Shown here: positions 1 through 9,804 of the stretch, in pieces
Layout of the letters: every line of letters starts with the position of its first letter
Position numbering within the stretch: position 1 is the first letter of the stretch
Assembly: GCF_048569485.1 (NCBI RefSeq)
Contig: NC_134360.1
Coordinates: 187,979,796-188,043,795 of the forward strand
DNA length: 64,000 nt
Source: Anomaloglossus baeobatrachus
Lineage: Eukaryota > Chordata > Amphibia > Anura > Aromobatidae
Direction: 5' to 3'
Notes under the pieces: model-generated
Database searches by the model: none
What the model was told of the DNA's origin: nothing
What the model saw: the letters and a program-made list of their open reading frames with translations, nothing else
Made by a program: the position numbers and the translations under genes

Positions 1-285
1 CCTGTCTCCAGCTCTGCTGTCTTCGGAGCTGCTGTCTTCGGCTTCAGGGCCCCCTCATTATGCTCATGAATATTCACTGCACCACAGACCGAGAAGCAGC
101 GCCTGAGACATCAGCACCACAGACATCAGCGCTGAAGATAGGTGAGTAAAAAGTTCCTGATCTCCGTGAGCTATCACAGCTAGCACACGGAGAGCACAGG
201 TGCCAAAATCATGTCACATGGATACGCACCTTCAACACGTCTGTAAAAATGTGTGTGTTTTCCACAAATGTGTTAAAGAGGCTTC
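1..285. other. Window edge, unclassified sequence
   Basis: Mixed-composition sequence with no open frame worth calling. The opening bases (an AGCTCTGCTGTCTTCGG motif, partly repeated) weakly resemble the GC-rich dispersed repeat seen near 24.0 kb. I see no gene or terminal repeat. Confidence 0.3.
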
Positions 286-960
286 ATGCTGTACGCACAC
301 AGTGCTTTTTTTATGCAGAGATTTGCAGAAGATTTAGCAGCTCTTGACACAAATCTGCGTTCCTATCTTTATTCCAGCAAAGTCAATAACAATTCTGAAG
401 TGCGGTGCACACATTGCTTATTTTTTCCTTGCAGATTTGGTGCAGAAACTAATCTGCACCATGTCAAATGTTAGTGCATTTTGCATGCATTTTTTTAGCC
501 CTTCCACCTATTGACTTCAATAAGAAAAAAAACGCATGACAAAAAAATGCACCAAAAAACACCAAAATTGCATGCATTTTGGTGCTTTTTTCTGCCAGAA
601 GGTGCAGATTTGATGCAGAAAATTTCTGCGCCAAATCTGCAAAGTAGCCTTAAGGCTGTGTGCACACGCTGCATTTTTTTCCTGTGTTTCCGCAGCATTT
701 TGAACTGCAGCGTTTTAACGCAAAACTGCATGCATTTTGATTTACAGGCATAGTCTATGGAAATTAGGGCTTTCTTGTGTGCACAATGCTTTTTGAAACG
801 CTGTGTTTTAGTTGCTGAAAATTTGTCAAAATCTCTGCGTTTGAAGAAGCAGCATGTCAATTGTTTTTGCCATTTTGGCAGCATTCTACACCCATTGAAA
901 TCAATGAGTTGTAGAAAAACACTGCCAAAATGTTAAGCAGTGCGTTTGCATTGCATTATT
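286..960. mobile_element. Cluster of gcgcac-type MITE fragments
   Basis: Several blocks resemble one another and the ends of the MITE at 7638-8006: T-rich runs after GTGCACAC/GCACAC motifs, repeated GCAGATTTG and TGCATGCATTTTG words, and a new end at about 654 (AAGGCTGTGTGCACACGCTG). The open frames here on both strands are by-products of internal inverted symmetry. Individual copy limits are not resolvable by eye. Confidence 0.45.
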
Positions 961-1827
961 GTTGCGATCCGCATATTTTTTTAACATAACAAAGGCAGGT
1001 CTTTCGTCTTTCTCTCTCTGTCGGTCGGTCTCTCTCTCTCTCTATGGCTCTATCTCTCTCTCTGTCCATGTCAGTCTCTCCCTCCCACCCCCTCTCTTAT
1101 ACTCAACGATCCACGATCATCAGCGCGGCGCAGCGCTGCACGGCGTTCACACTGTGGTGGCTTCTCCTCTTTTGAAAATGTCGGCTGCTCATTAATCCAT
1201 CAGAAATTCCCTGCTTCCTCCGCCCTCTGGCGCCCATGATTGGTTACAGTCAGACACGCCCCCACGCTGAGTCACAGCTGTCTCACTGCAACCAATCACA
1301 GCCGCCGGTGGGCGTGTCTATATCGATCAGTAAAAAAACTAAATAAATTATTGAAAAAAAAACGACGTGCAGTCCCCAGAATTTGGATACCAGACAAGGT
1401 AAAGCCACACGGCTGAAGGCTGGTATTCTCAGGATGGGGAGCTCCACGTTATGGGGAGCCCCCCAGCCTAACAATATCAGCCAGAAACTGCCCAGCATTG
1501 CCGCATCTATTAGATGCGACAGTCCCGGGACTTTACCCGGCTCATCCCGAATTGCCCTGGTGCGGTGGCAAACGGGGTAATAAGGAGTTAATGGCAGCAG
1601 CCCATAGCTGCCACTAAGTCCTAGGTTAATCATGTGGAAAATGTGCGTTCTGGATGCTTTTCCCACTTTGTCTATGGCAGAGCAAGCATCCAGAACGCAT
1701 GAATTCTCCTCGAATGTGCGCATGTTGCGTTCTGCCGAATGCGTCTCAGAACGTTCTGAGACGCACAGGCAGTGACTTACACGCTGTGAAATCGTACGCG
1801 ACGTGCGCACACAGCCTAAAAGCCTAA
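960..1827. repeat. GC-rich dispersed repeat, copy 1
   Basis: From about 1096 to 1642 this matches 23290-23817 in order and sequence: a CTGCACGGCGTTCACACT word, a CCAAT-bearing hairpin, a GGGCGTGTCTAT word, and a long stretch beginning AAAGCCACACGGCTGAAGGC. It has no coding frame conserved between the copies. After 1640 it passes into another fragment of the gcgcac MITE type, ending near 1819. Family unknown to me. Confidence 0.6.
1236..1299. repeat. Hairpin with paired CCAAT boxes, copy 1
   Basis: Inverted arms ATGATTGGTTACAGTCAGAC and GTCTCACTGCAACCAATCA enclose a GC-rich loop. The same structure at 23426-23489 has longer and better paired arms, so the hairpin belongs to the repeat family rather than to chance. 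Confidence 0.6.
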
Positions 1828-2417
1828 AGGGTGCTTTACACGCTGCGACATCACTAGCGATTGCTAGCGATGTCGCGAGCGATAGCACCCGCCCCGTTCT
1901 TCGTGCATTATGTGGTGATCGCTGCCGTAGCGAACAATATCGCTACATTAGCGTCACACGCACATACCTGTTCAGCGACATAGCTGTTGCTGGCCAATAA
2001 TCCCTCCTTCAAAGGGGAGGTGCGTTCGGCGTCACAGCGACGTCACAGCGGCGTCACAAAACAGCCGCCCAATAGAAGAGGAGCGGAGGAGATGAGCAGC
2101 CGGAACATGCCGCCCACCTCCTTCCTTCCTCCTTTCCGGTGGACGCAGGTAGGATCATGTTCGTCATTCCTGCGGTGTCACACACAGTGATGTGTGGTGC
2201 CGCAGGAAAGACGAACAACCAGCGGCATGCACCACCAACGATATTATGAAAAGGAGCGACGTATCAACGATCAATAATTTTTGACGTTTTTGCGATCATT
2301 GATCATCGCTCCTTTTAGTCACAAACAACGATATCGCTAACGGCGCCGAATGTGCGTCACGAACACCGTGACTCTGACGATATTTCGTTAGCGATATCGT
2401 AGTGTGTAAAGTACCCT
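1828..2417. mobile_element. MITE, TIR AGGGTGCTTTACACGCTGCGA
   Basis: The left end AGGGTGCTTTACACGCTGCGA is matched in inverse by the right end TCGTAGTGTGTAAAGTACCCT. The flanks are TAA (1825-1827) and TTA (2418-2420), in the style of PIF/Harbinger target sites. The interior contains further self-complementary GATATCG/GCGATATCG words and no transposase. It is closely related in plan to the MITE at 37420-38011. Confidence 0.7.
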
Positions 2418-2420
2418 TTA

Positions 2421-3210
2421 GAGTCATTCAGATGTCAATAACTTTTTTCATTCCTTACAATTTAGTCCCAGTTTCATCAGTCTTTTTGATCAGTGTCTCC
2501 AGAGTTTGGTCAGTGGCAGTTTTGACCATTAGCATTTGCTCAGTGCTTCATGCATTCTAGGATAAAGAAAAAAAAACTGATGGAGTTTCTCAAACTTCAC
2601 ATATCAAACAAACCATGAAAAACAGAATGCAGACAGATGGAATCTGAATTCCATCCCATTTTTTAACTTACCCATAAACTTTCATTGGTTAGATTGATCC
2701 AAAACATGGATCAAAATTGGGCATGTGTTCATGATTTTTCGCGGACCACTCAATCAATGAAAATACATGGATGTGTGATCAGACTATAATGGCTTAGTGT
2801 TCTATTGGTGAAAAATATGGAAAGAACTTGTACGCTAAGGGAACGCTCACACTAACGTATGAATCGGATGAATGCATCCACTCGGACCAATGTTATTCAA
2901 TGAGAGAGGGCAGATTGTCAGCTTTTTTCTCATCCAGATTCTGGATGAGCGAAAAGTTGCAGCATGCAGTGATTGTCAGCGAGAGACGTGGCACTCACAC
3001 CCATACAAGTCTATGAGTGTGAGTGAAACATCAGACTGCACTCGGATGTCATCTGAGTGCAGTGCGATAATAGCATCAGCTGACGATGAAGGGGATGGGA
3101 GATTAACCTCCCCCCACCCTCCACAGCTCCCTCCCCGTCTTCCGCAGCTGTGATCTGATTGCAGGGGCTTCAGGGTTACTCATCCCCTGTCCAGTGGTAT
3201 TTGGGGTTGC
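2421..3210. other. Spacer with left part of another MITE-like repeat
   Basis: No gene. From about 2838 (AAGGGAACGCTCACACTAACG) there is a repeat whose probable other end (GATCGTGTGAATCCAGCC) lies near 4470. If so, the LTR-like block 3211-4398 was inserted into it. Confidence 0.35.
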
Positions 3211-4398
3211 TGTGAATGGCCTGACTGGGCTCCGTGGCCCTGTCGGTGTCAATAAAAGGGTGCAAGGTGACGGTATAAGGGATGATGGGGGTTTGCTTTG
3301 CAGCGCCACCCATGGTATGCAGCCAACGAACAGCCACCGCTGCGAGATATTGCTCTCCTCCGGGGCTTACGGTCATGCAGATCAGATGTTCCAGCTCCCA
3401 TAGGTAGAGCTCGGCCACAGGGAGAACGATGGTTGGGTTAGCGGCCATTGGCACCAGAGCGCAGGCGATGGCGACAGCAATGATGGGATGACACCAGGAC
3501 TGCGGACAAAGTTCTTTTACTCACTGTCAGGTCGTCACCCTTGGAGTGCCGATCCCAGATGATTCAGAGGCCACAACTAGTGTTGTGAAGCTGTGAGACC
3601 TTCCTTCCTTGCGCTCTGTAGTGTGGATCTCCGTGGCGTGAAGCTACTTAGGGACCCCAGTGTCCTTGGGTTTAGTTCCCATCCTGTCCGCAGGCAGCAT
3701 GAATCAGATGTGGAGCTGACCGTGGTCTTGACTCCTGACTGTATGTGCTACTGTGCCACGGGACCTTTGTGGTGGGCAATAGGACATGAAATCCCCCTTC
3801 CCTGCAGAATCTGATGGCGCAACGTGGAATGTATGTCACTCTAGGGGTCTGCACCCTGACTGCGCTGGTCCCGAAGGGGCTGTTAGGCTTACTCCTCGGC
3901 TACCGTGTTGCTCCTTTGTCTCTCCAGTTCACCTGGTAAACTCCTGCTTCTTCCAGTCTGTCCGGTCCTAACTAAGGAAGCTCTAAAGCACTCTCCTTCG
4001 CGGCCGTGTTTCTACGAGTCCCTGGATGTTATGGTACTCTTGTCCTTCTCCCTCCAAGGAATCTCTAAAGCACTCTCCTTGGTTGGTCTCTCTGAGGAAG
4101 CTCCAAAGCACTCCCCTCAGTGACCGTCTTGTTCCAGTTCCCAGACTATTCTGAGGTAAAAACTGTGTGTTCTCTTACTTCCCCTGTGCAGCCCCCACCT
4201 TCCTGATGACTCACTGGTGGCTGGGAAAAAAACGTTGTTATGGTGACCACTTTTAGCCCAGTTCAAGAGGGAAAGCTCTTGAGCTGTATGTGTTGTGTAA
4301 GTGAAAATCAATGGTTAACCTCTTCCTTACCTGAGATGAGTACTGCACCTTAAGTGAGATGCAATACCCTGTGGCAACTGAGCCTCAGGGGCGCCACA
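3211..4398 (-). mobile_element. Diverged LTR-like block (TGTGGCGCCCCTGAGG type)
   Basis: On the minus strand it begins TGTGGCGCCCCTGAGGCTCA, the start style of the LTRs at 8604 and 40497. It carries the conserved TTTTACTCAC word (near 3518) seen in the same family and is about the right length (roughly 1.2 kb). The left limit is uncertain and no clean target duplication is visible. It looks old. Confidence 0.5.
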
Positions 4399-5488
4399 TT
4401 GGCAGCACAGCGGGAGCGGAGGGTTATTAGAATATTGCATCCAATGCACTCGCATTGGATATCATATGATCGTGTGAATCCAGCCAAAAACTGATGTCAG
4501 AATGAGTCCATAGATTTGAAAGAATGGCGTAGATGGTGCATTCTTATGACAATATCTGGAAACTACTAGAATAAAACCCCCTCTAGAATCTGTAAAGGTA
4601 GAGACATACCAAGTTTTCTTAGACCTGAAAAAAATATTGAGACCTTATATTCATGCTGCTCTCTTTACATTGGAACTGTAGTGACCTATTATGTAAAGCT
4701 GCAATATTTACTTCTATGGATGTTCCCAATATGCCATTTGTTTCCCTTGAGATTTATCCTACAATATATAAGACCATTTGGAGCAGTTAGTAGGCTGACC
4801 ACATATGATGAAACACCACAGTCATGAAGGAATGTGCTAAGGTCAAGGGCCAGTCATGTAATGGCCTAGTTCTTGTTCTACACGCTGTTCCATCATAGGT
4901 GGTGTATATTTAGTAGGAGCATATCATCCATGATGTGTTTGGTATTTGGAAAATAACACTAATATAAGCATTTTTCCAGTACTTTCCTCATGAACTAGAA
5001 GTGTCCACATAATTAACTGAGGACTAATAACTACTGAGAAATGCCTATAATTTAGGATTTATATGGCAGATGGGTGCCACACCATTACACAGACTTGCAA
5101 ATCAGAATATCAAAAATATATTAAATAAACCTATAATAGTAAATATCTTCTAGGAAAAGAGCCTCAAATACTAGCATGGCATTTGCTATTATCATAAAAG
5201 TACAGCTTATCACTTGTCATCTTGAAAGCTAATTTCTATCTGTAATATCTAATAGTATAAAAACAGCAGGATACGACAGTTTCACATAACATTACCTACA
5301 GATAGAGCATGGAGCGGGCTTCCACTTTCTAGGACTTGGAGAAATGTTGTAGTAAAAATGGTAATATTCATTCATTCCTAGAAAGATGTTTTCTAGATAT
5401 GAGCAAATCTATTCGGGAAGAATCAAATTTGAATTTCCTAAAAATCGTAGAACCCAATTTTTTATGATACATTTCCCTTGAATCATGC
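4399..5488. other. AT-rich spacer
   Basis: No coding frame, terminal repeat or RNA gene recognised. The composition is AT-rich and looks single-copy by eye. Confidence 0.5.
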
Positions 5489-6677
5489 TTAAAGGGGTTG
5501 TCAGGACAATTTTATTTTTTGACTATGAGCCTAAGTATGAACAGGCAGGTAGTTGCTAACTCCCTGCCTGTTCTACCCAGCACCGGTTCAGAGTGGTCAC
5601 GGACCACTCTTGCTGGTGGTTTGGCTACTTAATGACAACAGAGAAGCTCTTCCTCTTCAGGGTTCCTCTGTCGACGGGGCGTTACTGCTGACATCATGCT
5701 GGTTGACTGTCATGTTCGGACAAGGGGATGTCCAGTGCATGGTGCAAGATGGAGGTTACAAGGGGGGGTGGAAAGGGAGAGGAAGGTCCTAATGATAGGG
5801 AGCTGGGGACGGGGTAGCTCCTGACATTAACCTGTGCTTGAACCCAGAGATACTCTTACATCCCTATGCAAGACCTTCCCCTCATCGCCATCATGTGCCT
5901 AGTCCCTAACTGTCCTTCCACTCACCCTGTCTAGTGCCAAGGACAGTGAATGCATTAGATGTCACCACTACTGTAAAAAAACAAAGGGGAAGGAAGACAG
6001 ACAGGGGAACATCGAGAAAAGTATATGCACCAATTGCTGCAGCCAAACACCAGGGCTGCAGGAGATTAGGCTGCAGTAGTGAAGTTGCTGAAATCTAACA
6101 CCATGGCTGCAAGCTGTATGGCTCCAAGAGCTTTCACAAACGTCCTCCTTCAATGGTGGTCAGTTCAGAATCGTTCTATAACCGGCATCAGGTGATGAGA
6201 CATGTGACTGTTTAAAGGGAATGGGAGTGGCCACAAACCAGTTGCACCTGAGATGAACTAAAAAGAAACTACCAGAAAAGAAAGAGACCTTTGCTGCACT
6301 AAAAGAAAAGAAATACATTTAATATCCAGAGTCTCACAAGGCAATGTGACACTCAGATCCCAAATCTGTCATAAATCTCCCCAAGACAGGAGACCCTCAT
6401 GAGATTGACAGCCGGCTTCCTGCAGTTAGACAGTGGGGAGCTGGATGCACAACATCGGCAGTAACGCCCCATCAACAGAGAAGTTTGGAAGATAAGCTGC
6501 TGGTTTGTTGACATGTTAGCAGAAGGTACAGAATCAGCCGCAGGAGCAGTCTGTGACCTCTCTGTAACTGCAGAGATCTGCACCGGGCAGAACAGACAGG
6601 TAGTTAGTAACTACTTACCTGTTAGTTCTTTAGCTCAAAGTAAAAAAAAATAAAATAGTCCCAGACTACCACTTTAA
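5489..6677. mobile_element. T2-like MITE (TTAA target sites)
   Basis: The flanks are TTAA at 5489-5492 and 6674-6677. The left end TTAAAGGGGTTGTCAGGACA pairs with the right end TAGTCCCAGACTACCACTTTAA, and an inner pair (an ACAGGCAGGTAGTTGCTAAC word) continues the inverted repeat, so the TIR is long. T2 MITEs described in Xenopus share a TTAA duplication and TTAAAGG ends; placement in that superfamily is by analogy. The central 5.9-6.3 kb part may be a later insertion. No transposase. Confidence 0.6.
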
Positions 6678-7068
6678 CGGCAGCCATTTTGGGGCTTGGG
6701 GTGCTTAATAGGACGTAAGTAATGTCATGAAATCAACTATGTGCAGGCCCTAAGTAGGTTCAGAATGCTTTACACCTGCAGATTAACCCCGTATCTGCAG
6801 GTTGATAGAGTTTTGCACTTAGCAGGTTCCCTTTAATTACTTCTACTAAGGTTCTGGACAGCACACACCCAGATAGTCTTGTTTGGCAGAAAAGTATCTC
6901 AGGCAGGAAGGACAATGTCTGCACCACTTAAAGATACTCCCTATGATGCCCATCACCATTGCTGCCTGACAGAAGCACATGTTGTAGGAGCCAGTCTTGG
7001 TGGAGGTGTGACAATAGAAAAGCAGGTGATGAAAACATGTTCAAGTCAAAGAGATGTAAATGCTATTG
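6678..7068. other. Spacer with a TTAA-type MITE end
   Basis: A lone right-end-like sequence (AGCAGGTTCCCTTTAA) lies at about 6823-6838. No gene seen. Confidence 0.35.
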
Positions 7069-8455
7069 CTTGACTGTTAGTAATGTAACACAGCTGGAGA
7101 AAAAGACATGAACCACACATCCAAAAATCATACTTTGATCTAATGCCAATAGGCAAAAATGTATATACCTGAGCATGAGTTTCTTAGTTTAATATTCTGA
7201 GCAGACTGTATGAAGCGCACTGCCACGTTACGGCAAACCTCTGAGTGGGTCCTTACCTATTTGAAGTCTTAAAGGTGCAGCACCGTGCGCCAACCACCAC
7301 CTCAGCGACAGTGCACCAGCAATGCAGGTAACACCATGCTGTAAGGCTGAGCCTGCTTGGCTCCAGGCCACACCGCCCCACCGACACAAAACCACCACAA
7401 CAATGGCTGCCTCACAGCACCAGCACACTGTGAAAGGAGATGGAACAATTGACCTTCCAAAAGCTCCCAGTGTGTGAACTGAGATTAAAAAAAGGCAGAA
7501 CCCCTCCTTGCAGTATCCTGCTGTTTAAAAACACCTTTTTTCCAGCTATGTTACATTGCATGTGCCCCTCTGTGTTTTACTTCAATCAACACTCCTCCCA
7601 TTTGGCACAGGCATTTTTAATCAGCAGGAGACTGAAAGGCTATGTGCGCACGTAGCGTTCTGTCCCTGCAGAAATTTCTGCAGCGATTTGAACAGCACAC
7701 GTGCGCTTCAAATCGCTGCAGAAAGAGTCCGTAGTGAAAAAAAAAGCTGATTCCATGCGCTCTGACTGCAGCCCCTCCCATAGACAGAGCGGGGACTGCA
7801 GGCAGAGCTCAGGAAAGAAGTGACATGTCACTTCCTAGACCGCGCGCTTCGGGCAGCAGCCGAAGCGCTGTGCTCTTAGACGCCACGTGCGCACGTCTCC
7901 TGCATAATCTTCATAGCTTACTCTGGGGACGCAGAACGCATGCAGTTACGCTGCGGTGCAGATCGCAGCGTAACTGCATGCAAATACGCAACGTGCGCAC
8001 ATAGCCTTAGAGGGGTTCTGCCTTTTTTACCTCAGTTCACACACTGGTAGCATGTAGAAGGTCAGTTGTTCTCCTTCCATAGGCTGCTGGTGCTGTGTGG
8101 CGGCCATTGTTGTGGTGGTTCTGTGTCAGTGGGGCGGCGTAGCCTGGAGTCATGGGGGCTCAGCCTTGCAATATGGGTGTTGTGAGGCAATAGGTCACCT
8201 GCCCTGCTGGTGTACTGTTAATACACTGATGGTTGGCAAGCAGCGCCACATCTTTAAGGGTTCAAATAGATTTGGGACCCACTCAGTGGTTTGTCGTGAC
8301 GTGGCAGGGGGCTTTATACAGTCTCATCAGAATTTCAAACCAAGAACCTCATGTTCAGGTATATACATTTTTCCCTAGTGACATTAGATCAAAGTATAAT
8401 TTTTGGATGTGCGGTTTATATCTTTTCTCCAGCTATGTTACTTGACTGTTAGTAA
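7069..8455. mobile_element. Foldback element with 15-bp flanking direct repeats
   Basis: Two inverted arms of about 420 bases (7084-7505 and about 8015-8440) start TGTAACACAGCTGGAGAAAA and end TTTTCTCCAGCTATGTTA. The arms are imperfect but alignable throughout. The direct repeat CTTGACTGTTAGTAA occurs exactly at 7069-7083 and 8441-8455. A second MITE (7638-8006) sits in the loop. No transposase. The family is unknown; a 15-bp duplication is long for cut-and-paste transposons. Confidence 0.7.
7638..8006. mobile_element. MITE, TIR GGCTATGTGCGCACGT, nested
   Basis: Left end GGCTATGTGCGCACGT and right end ACGTGCGCACATAGCC are perfect inverted repeats. The interior has further inverted pairs (GCAGCGATTTGAA with TTCAAATCGCTGC). 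It lies in the loop of the foldback element and so entered later or was carried with it. The right flank is TTA, the left flank AAA. Confidence 0.7.
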
Positions 8456-8603
8456 GGCCATCGGAATTTTGGGTCGGGAGACTTCTGGTCCGTTGATCCA
8501 TTGTGATCCAAGATTGGACTGATAATAACAGATGTCTGAAAGAACCTTAAAGACACATTTTTGCTCAAAGTCATCACCCTAGGGGGACAAAACTTTGAAG
8601 ATA

Positions 8604-9755
8604 TGTGGCGCCCCTGACCTGGTCAGGCACCACTGAGTACTGCACCCATGCTGGGGACAGTACAATACAGGTAATCCAGAAGGCTGACCGAGGTGTGACT
8701 ACACAGGCGCATAATGATCAGGTCTCACACATGTACCTATGAGAGGACCCCTGGGGATCTCAGGAGGGGGAAAAGCCTTCACCTTCACTGGAATAGTGGA
8801 GGGGGCCAAAAGCCTCCATCTCCTCTCAAGGGGTGTGGTAAGAGAGCCTGGTTGCTAGGTGGCGTAGGCAAGAACAGGAGAGGAGGAGCAGTGAGTCAGT
8901 GCAGTGCAGAGTCCAGGGAGCTCCGAGAGGAGCTGACCCCTACCCCTGGGGCTGTTGCAGTCTGACAGCGCCCGCGCAGTGGCTACCGACGGGGGAGAAC
9001 GGTCACCTAGGAGTGCTACCCGAAACCCATCTCCAGCTAGAGAGAGAGCACAGAGTGGGAAGTAAGGAGACTGCTAGGGAGTACCAGGCCCAAACGGGCG
9101 GCAGATCCCGGAGCGGGGATAGATCCACCTTTCCCTGCTAAACCTGCCGGTGTGGGGCCCTCAAAGCCCACACCACAACACCTAAAAGCCGCAGCCACGT
9201 AGCCACAGTTAGGGCCCATAGTTCACAGGAGGCAAGCAGCTGGAGTGATCTGGCCCAGGCAACAAGCAAACGGCAAACGAAGGGGAGAGAGGCTTCAGCA
9301 ACTTCCCTGGGTGACCCCCATAGGGACTAAAAGTCGGGGTTACCCCAAACCACCAAGGGCTAATGAAGGCGAGTTGGTAGTCACCATCAGAAGTCAGCCT
9401 GAAGGATACCTGGTTCCCGCCTGGTTCATCCCAGCTACGCCCGGGTTACTCACCCTGCCACCTGAAGTGAGTAAAACCCCTGAAAGACATCCTGCGTGTG
9501 TGGAGTTATTCTGCGCCTTGTGGTACTACGCACCTACACAGGGCCCTGGGGCTTGCCTCACTCTCAGGAGGCTATTCCAACTAACTGCACTCACCATCAG
9601 CCCCAGGCGTCCCATAACCTGCAGTGGCGGTCCCCACTGACCGCAATACTGAGAGTGGCGTCACGACAAATAGAAGATTCCCTACCTGTGACGAGATCCA
9701 GCCGAGTGGAGTCCCTGAAGGTAATGCACCGACACTACACCTGTGGGGCTTCACA
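8604..9755 (+). repeat. 5' LTR of copy A
   Basis: 1152 bases, TG...CA ends. Contains the family motifs AAGTGAGTAAAA (9465-9476) and GTGGCGTCACGA (about 9655). Confidence 0.88.
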
Positions 9756-9757
9756 TC

Positions 9758-9774
9758 TGGCGTCACGAACAGGA
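9758..9774 (+). promoter_or_regulatory. Probable primer binding site
   Basis: TGGCGTCACGAACAGGA starts two bases after the 5' LTR; TGG is expected opposite a tRNA CCA end. I could not match the full 17 bases to one tRNA by memory (serine- and asparagine-type 3' ends fit partly). The same sequence stands at the same place in copy B. Confidence 0.6.
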
Positions 9775-9804
9775 TAAGGACTAGACCTGTTCAGACAGGT
9801 GACC

